NCBI GenBank assembly: GCA_964556475.1
Contig: CAZKVU010000017.1
Span: 1-18,935, forward strand
DNA: 18,935 nt
Origin: CAZKVU01 sp964556475
GTDB lineage: Bacteria; Patescibacteriota; Microgenomatia; UBA1406; HO2-37-13b
Reading direction: 5' to 3'
Each line of letters starts with the position of its first letter. Position 1 is the first letter of the stretch. Under the pieces are notes generated by a model that saw only the letters and a list, made by a program, of their open reading frames with translations, searched no databases and had not been told where the DNA came from. A program made the translations under genes and the position numbers. Shown here one piece after another: positions 13,184 to 18,935 of the stretch.

Positions 13184-14982
13184 CGACGGTATTTAACAAT
13201 TAAATAGGATCCACAGAGTATTATGAGACCAATGATGACTCCGAGAGCAATCTGTACAGTGTATGTTTGCTGATTCTGTATGAGTACTGTCTTAGTAGAT
13301 ATTTTTTGTCCATCAAATAAAAACGAGATTGATCCGGTTCCTTCCTTATTGGAAATTGTCTTGTAGTAAAGATCAATGCTTTTAGTTTCCATCGGCGCAA
13401 TGGATTCTACTTTTAAAGTACTTTGATCAAATGAAATGCCATCTGATGATGGTGTAAGTTCCAAATTGTATAAAAAAACATTACTTGTATTGGTCACGAG
13501 CAGTTTAGAATGATATTTTTTAAGAGCTACTATTTTAGAAGGGATAGTATCTGAAAGGCTAATAGTTCGTTTTTCCTGAGGCAATTTTAATGTTGGCTTA
13601 ATATTAACCGCTTTGTAATTGTCTGCTTTGCTAATTCCGGCTGGTGATGGTAATTCTGCATTTTTTCCATGGATCGCAAGGACAACGTGCATAACATCAA
13701 ATGCATCATAGTAATTTATTCCCGAGGTCTGTGCCCATGTAGGGTCAATGGGGATCCATACATCTCTCTCAGAGTCATAATATTCTGGCCATGAATGAAG
13801 AACATCGGCATTGAGTGACAACGGACGAAAATCACTCTTCTTTGTATATGCAAAACCTTGTATTTCACGCGATAAAATGCCCTTTTCGCGTGCGATAGCA
13901 ATAAATGTATCAGTAAAGTCAGTACAAATTGAATTGAGAGGATCTTGCAAGGATTTGAAAGCATCTCTTCTTTCTGGCGAGGTTTTTAGACGCTGTGGAT
14001 TATAGACAAATTCACTAACAACATAATCATATATATTCAGTGGAGTCGAAAGTTTAGTAATGTCAGCGTCAGAACTGAATGACCCAAGTGACCATAGTTT
14101 TTGCTCTGTTAGTAAATAGTTTTTCTGCTTCTTGATTAAGGATCGAATTATATTTATATTGTCATTTCGGGAACGAGAAAAAACTTGGATATGACCATCA
14201 TATGTGATGTCAATTTTAGATCGAGGAGCTAAATTATAAAAAGCAATATAGTTACCATCATCATCCGTATTTACCTTACTAGGTTTTGGACTAATATTAT
14301 CAATAAATATTTTTTGATAAATAGTATCAGGAGGGAGCGTTATAGATTTTGTTACAGGTCGAAGCTCTGGATTTGAAAGTGTGTATCGTAGGTTTGATTG
14401 ATAGATATTATTTGAGCCGAATTGAACATAAAGGGTGTCTTCTTTAACATTCTTCCATTCAATAATCTTTTGTTGCACAACACTGGCCTTTGGTTTAATT
14501 AAACTCACCTCTTTTTTTTCATTTGTAGGCAGATGCAATAATACAGAAACTTTAGATGAATCATCGGTCTTAATGAGAGGGAGTATTAATTCATCCACTC
14601 CATCAGTATTTTTTAGATATACATTATCGTTTGTATATTTGAGCTTTATTGTATGTAATGCTGTTATTTGTGAAGGTTCATCAAATGTAAAAATAAGCCT
14701 TTTACCAGCTTTATTCGAATCTACTTTATAATCAATACCGTCTGTATCAATACTCGCGATGAGCTTTTCTGAAAAGAAATTGTTCGGAATTGAAATAGTA
14801 AATTGATTGATATAGGTATCAGATTGCGTGTTTGCCAATGAAATATTGAGCTCTGCATCGACGCTACCATCGTTTTTCGGATAGAACTCAAATCTATATG
14901 TTGCATCATATGACTGAGCATTCACATTCTGTGCAGCAATAAAAAAACCAAGGATCGCTAGACACGTAATAAACTTCTTCAT
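13180..14982 (-). CDS. Exported transglutaminase-like surface protein
   Basis: A 600-residue protein with a signal peptide (about 1-23, ending in VNAQS), two beta-rich regions (about 25-265), a transglutaminase-like core (about 315-435), a beta-sandwich-like region (about 480-570) and a C-terminal TM helix (575-596) with a basic tail. The Cys-His-Asp triad of the superfamily is visible: C353 (SICTDF), H396 (VLHSWPEYY) and D413 (IPIDPTW). The superfamily includes cysteine proteases and cross-linking enzymes; which reaction applies here cannot be told. The layout places the catalytic domain outside the cell, fixed by the C-terminal helix. The ATG at 14982 is six bases after TACAAT. The gene overlaps uvrC (ATGA), so an envelope enzyme and a repair nuclease appear to share a transcript. 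Confidence 0.88.
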   Translation of the reverse strand: MKKFITCLAILGFFIAAQNVNAQSYDATYRFEFYPKNDGSVDAELNISLANTQSDTYINQFTISIPNNFFSEKLIASIDTDGIDYKVDSNKAGKRLIFTFDEPSQITALHTIKLKYTNDNVYLKNTDGVDELILPLIKTDDSSKVSVLLHLPTNEKKEVSLIKPKASVVQQKIIEWKNVKEDTLYVQFGSNNIYQSNLRYTLSNPELRPVTKSITLPPDTIYQKIFIDNISPKPSKVNTDDDGNYIAFYNLAPRSKIDITYDGHIQVFSRSRNDNINIIRSLIKKQKNYLLTEQKLWSLGSFSSDADITKLSTPLNIYDYVVSEFVYNPQRLKTSPERRDAFKSLQDPLNSICTDFTDTFIAIAREKGILSREIQGFAYTKKSDFRPLSLNADVLHSWPEYYDSERDVWIPIDPTWAQTSGINYYDAFDVMHVVLAIHGKNAELPSPAGISKADNYKAVNIKPTLKLPQEKRTISLSDTIPSKIVALKKYHSKLLVTNTSNVFLYNLELTPSSDGISFDQSTLKVESIAPMETKSIDLYYKTISNKEGTGSISFLFDGQKISTKTVLIQNQQTYTVQIALGVIIGLIILCGSYLIVKYRR

Positions 14983-14988
14983 AGTCCT

Positions 14989-14994
14989 ATTGTA
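14989..14994 (-). promoter_or_regulatory. -10 element of the transglutaminase-like gene
   Basis: TACAAT on the minus strand, six bases before the ATG at 14982. No convincing -35 is found at 16-18 bases. It lies in the 23-base gap after uvrA and would also serve uvrC. Confidence 0.5.
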
Positions 14995-15005
14995 CAGAAT
15001 CGAGA

Positions 15006-17879
15006 TTATTGCATTTTTCGTAAATATGATCCTGTATGAGAGTGAGTCTGCTTTGCTAATACCTCAGGCGGCCCCTCAAAAAGAACAGTGCCTCCTTTTT
15101 CTCCGCCATCTGGACCTAAATCGATCACATAATCACAATTTTTTATTACATCAAGATTGTGCTCGATAACAATAACGGTATTGCCATGCTCGACAAGCTT
15201 GTATAGTGCCTGAAGAAGTTTGTTTATGTCATAGAGATGAAGACCAGTCGTAGGCTCGTCTAAAATATATAAGGTTCTTCCTGATTCTCTTCGTGATAAT
15301 TCATGTGCGAGTTTCACTCTTTGAGCCTCACCTCCAGAAAGTGTTGGTGCTGGCCTTCCCAATTCCAGATAATCGAGTCCGATGTCCTTTAAGGCCTTCA
15401 GCTTTTTTAACAACTTTGAGTAAGATCCAAAAAATTCATATGCTTCTTCAACAGTCATTGAAAGTATTTCATAAATATTTTTCCCTTTATATTTAACCTC
15501 CAATGTTTCACTATTGTATCGCTGGCCTTCACAAACATCACAGGTAACATATACGTCAGGAAGAAACTGCATTTCAACTTTTATGGATCCACCACCAGCA
15601 CATTTTTCACATCGTCCACCCTTGATATTAAAGGAAAAACGACTCTTCTTATATCCCCTCATTTTCGCATCCTGCGTTTGAGCGAAAATTTCACGGATAA
15701 ATTCAAAAGCACCAATATAAGTAACAGGGTTAGATCTCGGAGTTCTTCCAATTGGAGACTGATCAACAAGATACAAATCATCAATATACTGATACCCGTC
15801 AAGATGGGTAAATGAGCCTATAACACCATCGTATGTTCCGTGCAGATAGTATTGGAGAGCTTTTGTTAGTGTTTCAACAACGAGTGTTGATTTGCCCGAC
15901 CCTGACACACCGGTAACACCGATAAGGTTACCAAGTGGAAATGTAGCGGTCACATTTTTAAGGTTGTATTGAGAAGCACCTTTAAGAATAATACTGCCGA
16001 GAGATTGCTTACCCGAGCTGTTTTTTTTCTTAATTGATGTTCTGCCAAATAAATAATTAGCCGTAATCGTATCTGCAGCCTCAAACTCCTTGAGCGTTCC
16101 TGTAAATACAACATTGCCCCCGTGAGTACCTGCCTTTTTTCCAAAATCAACAATATAATCGGCATTTTCAATAGTTTCTGGATCATGCTCAACAACAATA
16201 AGTGTATTACCAACATCCCTGAGGTTTTTAAGAGAATGTACAAGAGCAGACACATCACGTGGATGTAATCCGATCGAAGGCTCATCAAGAACATAAATAA
16301 CACCAGAAAGTCCGCTCCCGATCTGCGATGCCAGTCGTATTCTTTGCGATTCTCCACCAGACAAGGTTCGTGAGCCTCTGTTGAGTGTTAAGTATTCAAG
16401 GCCGACATTCGTAAGGAATTGCAGTCGGCTTTTAATTTCCTGAAGTATCATTTTCGAGATATTCGACTCATATTCACTGAGCTTTCCATCCAATCCACTT
16501 ATATAGTCAAGTGTTGCATGGATAGGTAAGTCGCACACTTCGAAAATATTTTGCTGCTGAATACGTATATTTAGAACCTCAGCTTTTAATCTCTTTCCTT
16601 CACATATTTCACATACCTTCTCATTCATATATTTCTCAATCTCTCTTCTCACAAAATCAGAATCTGTTTCATAATATTTTTTTTCAAGTTCAGCAATAAT
16701 GCCCGGAAACGATTCATGAATAATTGTATTTTCACCCTGTCTATTCAGACCTTTAATATCAAATATCTTTGAAGATCCCCGGAGGAGTAATTCCTTTTTG
16801 TCCTGTGATAATGTTCCAAGCGGCACATTTGGATCAATTTTATTATCGTCTATAAAAGCCTTAAATGTTCTGGCAAACCATGTGTCGTGTCTAAATATAT
16901 CACCAAAAGGTTCAATGCCCCCCTCATGAATAGTTAATTTATCGTTCAATACTCTATCAGGGTTTATTCGAGTTACTGTTCCAAGCCCTTTACAGCCTTC
17001 ACAAGCGCCTACAGGGGAATTAAACGAAAACATGCGAGGTTCAATTTCAGGGAGGGCAATGCTACAAACTGGGCACGATAGTTTTTCTGAGAATAAATGT
17101 TTGTCTTCAATCGATGTGTGGATATACACAAGGCCATCTGACAGGTTAACAGCCTGTTCGATTGCTGTAAAAATGCGCGATCGAGTATTCGCAAGGAAGA
17201 TCTCATCTTTGAGCTGCTTATGTGTAAGTGGTAAGGAATCAATTACCACAAAAATCGAGTGTTTGTTTGTCTTAATAAGCTCTATGTCTGCATCGAGCGA
17301 TATTTCATTACCATCTATGATTGCCGATGAATAGCCCTTTGTTCGGAGATTATCAAATAAACCCTTAAACTCCCCTTTTTTTTCCCGTACAACAGGAGAC
17401 GTCACCATAATAGTGAAAGGTGCGTTTTTATGTTGATCTGCGTAATCCCGGATCATGTCAATTACTTTTGTCGTGATTTCGTCAACAGATAACTTAGAAA
17501 TTTCGCCATGTCCGTTCGGACAAAATGGATGACCAACCTTCGCGAATAAAAGACGCAGGTAATCATAAATTTCTGTTGTTGTTCCAACTGTTGACCTTCG
17601 GTTATGACTTACAGATTTTTGATCGATTGAGATAGCTGGCGAAAGGCCTTCAATAATATCAGCATTGGGTTTTTTCAAAATACCAAGGAATTGGCGTGCA
17701 TATGATGACAACGATTCAACATATCGTCTTTGTCCTTCAGCATATATGGTATCGAAGGCCATAGAAGACTTACCAGAGCCAGAAATGCCGGTAAAGACTA
17801 CTAATTTGTCTTTTGGGACACTTAAATGAACATTCTTTAGATTATGTTCTCGCGCACCTTTTATTTCTATTGTATTCAT
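15006..17879 (-). CDS. uvrA: Excinuclease ABC subunit UvrA
   Basis: A 957-residue UvrA, the dimeric ATPase that finds DNA damage and loads UvrB. Both ABC halves are complete. Walker A motifs are GISGSGKS (31-38) and GVSGSGKS (near 655-665). Signature motifs are LSGGESQR (near 505) and LSGGEAQR (near 846), each followed by a Walker B leading to DEPS or DEPT. Zinc-binding cysteines are visible as CPVC/CEGC (about 268-295) and CEKC/CDVC (about 755-783), plus a CEIC pair near 420. Length is normal. The ATG at 17879 gives the canonical opening IEIKGAREHNLKN. It lies 21 bases after the uvrB stop with no obvious promoter or Shine-Dalgarno sequence between, so uvrB-uvrA is probably one operon. Confidence 0.97.
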   Translation of the reverse strand: MNTIEIKGAREHNLKNVHLSVPKDKLVVFTGISGSGKSSMAFDTIYAEGQRRYVESLSSYARQFLGILKKPNADIIEGLSPAISIDQKSVSHNRRSTVGTTTEIYDYLRLLFAKVGHPFCPNGHGEISKLSVDEITTKVIDMIRDYADQHKNAPFTIMVTSPVVREKKGEFKGLFDNLRTKGYSSAIIDGNEISLDADIELIKTNKHSIFVVIDSLPLTHKQLKDEIFLANTRSRIFTAIEQAVNLSDGLVYIHTSIEDKHLFSEKLSCPVCSIALPEIEPRMFSFNSPVGACEGCKGLGTVTRINPDRVLNDKLTIHEGGIEPFGDIFRHDTWFARTFKAFIDDNKIDPNVPLGTLSQDKKELLLRGSSKIFDIKGLNRQGENTIIHESFPGIIAELEKKYYETDSDFVRREIEKYMNEKVCEICEGKRLKAEVLNIRIQQQNIFEVCDLPIHATLDYISGLDGKLSEYESNISKMILQEIKSRLQFLTNVGLEYLTLNRGSRTLSGGESQRIRLASQIGSGLSGVIYVLDEPSIGLHPRDVSALVHSLKNLRDVGNTLIVVEHDPETIENADYIVDFGKKAGTHGGNVVFTGTLKEFEAADTITANYLFGRTSIKKKNSSGKQSLGSIILKGASQYNLKNVTATFPLGNLIGVTGVSGSGKSTLVVETLTKALQYYLHGTYDGVIGSFTHLDGYQYIDDLYLVDQSPIGRTPRSNPVTYIGAFEFIREIFAQTQDAKMRGYKKSRFSFNIKGGRCEKCAGGGSIKVEMQFLPDVYVTCDVCEGQRYNSETLEVKYKGKNIYEILSMTVEEAYEFFGSYSKLLKKLKALKDIGLDYLELGRPAPTLSGGEAQRVKLAHELSRRESGRTLYILDEPTTGLHLYDINKLLQALYKLVEHGNTVIVIEHNLDVIKNCDYVIDLGPDGGEKGGTVLFEGPPEVLAKQTHSHTGSYLRKMQ

Positions 17880-17900
17880 ATTTGTTAAATCATTTTCAGG

Positions 17901-18935
17901 TTATCGTAAACCCCTAATTGTATCACGAACAATAATTGCTGATTCAAAATCCATATCTCGAACAAACGCTTTCATTTCCTGCTCCAGCTTGAGAATAAGT
18001 TTTTTCTTATCAAGCGGTGTAAGACTCTTTTTGTCGATTTCTGTTATAACTTTTAGCGTATCCTTTTTTGCACTGTCGTTAAATTCGGACTTTACAATTT
18101 CCTCACGAATCGCCTTCTTAATTGTTTGCGGGGTAATATTATTTTCCTTGTTGTATTGAATTTGGTATTCACGTCTTCGGTCTACCTCATCGATTGCAAG
18201 TTTCATTGATCGAGTTATTGTGTCGGCGTAGATAATAACTTTGCCATTAATGTTTCGAGCTGCGCGTCCCATTGTCTGGATAAGCGATGTTCTACTGCGT
18301 AAAAAACCCTCTTTATCACCATCAAGGATAGCCACAAGGGTTACTTCTGGTAAGTCTAGACCCTCGCGGAGTAAATTAACTCCAATCAGCACGTCATACT
18401 CTTTCTTCCTTAGCTTTTGCAAGATGTCTGTTCGCTCAAGTGTTTTAATATCTGAATGTAGATACACCGCTTTGATTTTCTTCTCTGTCAGATATTCTGT
18501 AAGATCTTCTGCAGTTCGCTTTGTTAGTGTTGTAACAAGTACCCGCTCGTTTTTCTTAACTGTTTTGTCAATTTCAGTTATGAGATCGTCTATGTCACCT
18601 TGAGTTGGTTTAATACTGATTTCGGGATCAACGATTCCAGTTGGTCTGACAAGTTGCTCACTGATATTATTATGAGAGTCATTTACTTCCCACTCGCTGG
18701 GTGTTGCGGATATATATATCATCTGAGGAGCTCGTGCATAAAATTCGTCAAATTTGAGCGGACGGTTGTCAAGTGCAGAATTCAGTCTGAATCCATAATC
18801 AATCAATGTTTGTTTTCGCGATCTATCGCCATTAAACATACCTCGAATCTGTGGAACCGTCATATGCGATTCATCTATAAAGAGAAGCCAATCTTTACCA
18901 TACTGCTGGTTAAAATAATCAAGCAGGCTATATGG
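17901..18935 (-). CDS. uvrB: Excinuclease ABC subunit UvrB, partial
   Basis: The C-terminal 344 residues of UvrB; the 5' part lies beyond the right edge. The frame is open to base 18935, adding 24 residues upstream of the ATG at 18863, including LLFIDESH, the helicase DExx motif II (DESH). Also visible are IDYGFRLNSALDNRPL, the SATPSEWE motif III, LVTTLTKRTAEDL, GVNLLREGLDLPEV (motif V) and QTMGRAARN (motif VI). The last part (EMKAFVRDMDFESA) is the UVR motif that binds UvrC. UvrB opens DNA at the lesion and recruits UvrC. The ATG at 18863 is internal and is not the start. Confidence 0.97.
   Translation of the reverse strand, partial: PYSLLDYFNQQYGKDWLLFIDESHMTVPQIRGMFNGDRSRKQTLIDYGFRLNSALDNRPLKFDEFYARAPQMIYISATPSEWEVNDSHNNISEQLVRPTGIVDPEISIKPTQGDIDDLITEIDKTVKKNERVLVTTLTKRTAEDLTEYLTEKKIKAVYLHSDIKTLERTDILQKLRKKEYDVLIGVNLLREGLDLPEVTLVAILDGDKEGFLRSRTSLIQTMGRAARNINGKVIIYADTITRSMKLAIDEVDRRREYQIQYNKENNITPQTIKKAIREEIVKSEFNDSAKKDTLKVITEIDKKSLTPLDKKKLILKLEQEMKAFVRDMDFESAIIVRDTIRGLR

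Noticed and set aside
4200..14982. Possible TGA recoding, as in some CPR lineages
   Set aside because: ruvB, secG and the transglutaminase-like gene end in TGA at the expected family length, and recognised proteins show no in-frame TGA.
18861..18863. ATG at 18863 as the uvrB start
   Set aside because: The frame continues to the window edge and encodes conserved UvrB sequence, including helicase motif II (DESH) immediately before this Met.

Overview
The window looks like chromosomal DNA from an ultra-small, host-associated bacterium of the Candidate Phyla Radiation (Patescibacteria), most likely on the Microgenomates side. This placement is inferred from several traits: AT-rich sequence, compact single-copy housekeeping genes, a UvrC that ends before its usual C-terminal helix-hairpin-helix domain, membrane-anchored versions of normally soluble or lipid-anchored proteins, and many secreted or anchored Cys-rich proteins of no known family. 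TGA is used as a normal stop (ruvB, secG, the transglutaminase-like gene), so this is not one of the CPR lineages that read TGA as glycine. No 16S gene is present to confirm placement.

Layout. Positions 41-1616 (+) hold an FTR1-type iron permease and a membrane-anchored SurA-N-like chaperone. A 534-residue membrane protein of unknown function lies on the minus strand (1629-3233) and is divergent from ruvC-ruvA-ruvB (3276-5360, +), the Holliday-junction resolution set. Then come tRNA-Leu(GAG), two tandem related membrane-anchored Cys-rich proteins (5569-6686), a minus-strand 7-TM protein (6710-7411), tRNA-Val(TAC), a DUF192 protein, and three tRNAs, Leu(TAA), Thr(TGT) and Arg(TCT), each with its own -10 element. 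From 8526 to the right edge all genes are on the minus strand. In order of transcription they are uvrB (5' end off the window), uvrA, a transglutaminase-like surface protein overlapping uvrC by ATGA, secG overlapping a membrane-anchored peptide-binding protein by ATGA, and a large secreted PKD/Cys-rich protein.

How the genes work together. Two complete DNA-repair sets are present: RuvABC, and UvrABC (uvrB partial). The rest is mostly cell-envelope biology: protein export (SecG, SurA-like), nutrient capture (FTR1, peptide-binding protein), and exported disulfide-rich proteins.

The most notable pattern is how genes start. No start in the window has a recognisable Shine-Dalgarno sequence. At least eight genes have a -10 hexamer 5-10 bases before the start codon, several with a matching -35 at 16-18 bases, which implies leaderless mRNAs. 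The same geometry points to a non-canonical ATT start at 10229 for the secreted PKD protein. That start restores a signal peptide and the front half of a PKD domain that the first in-frame ATG (9683) would cut away. No CRISPR array, insertion sequence, integrase, att repeat or rho-independent terminator was seen. No gene-free gap exceeds 300 bases.
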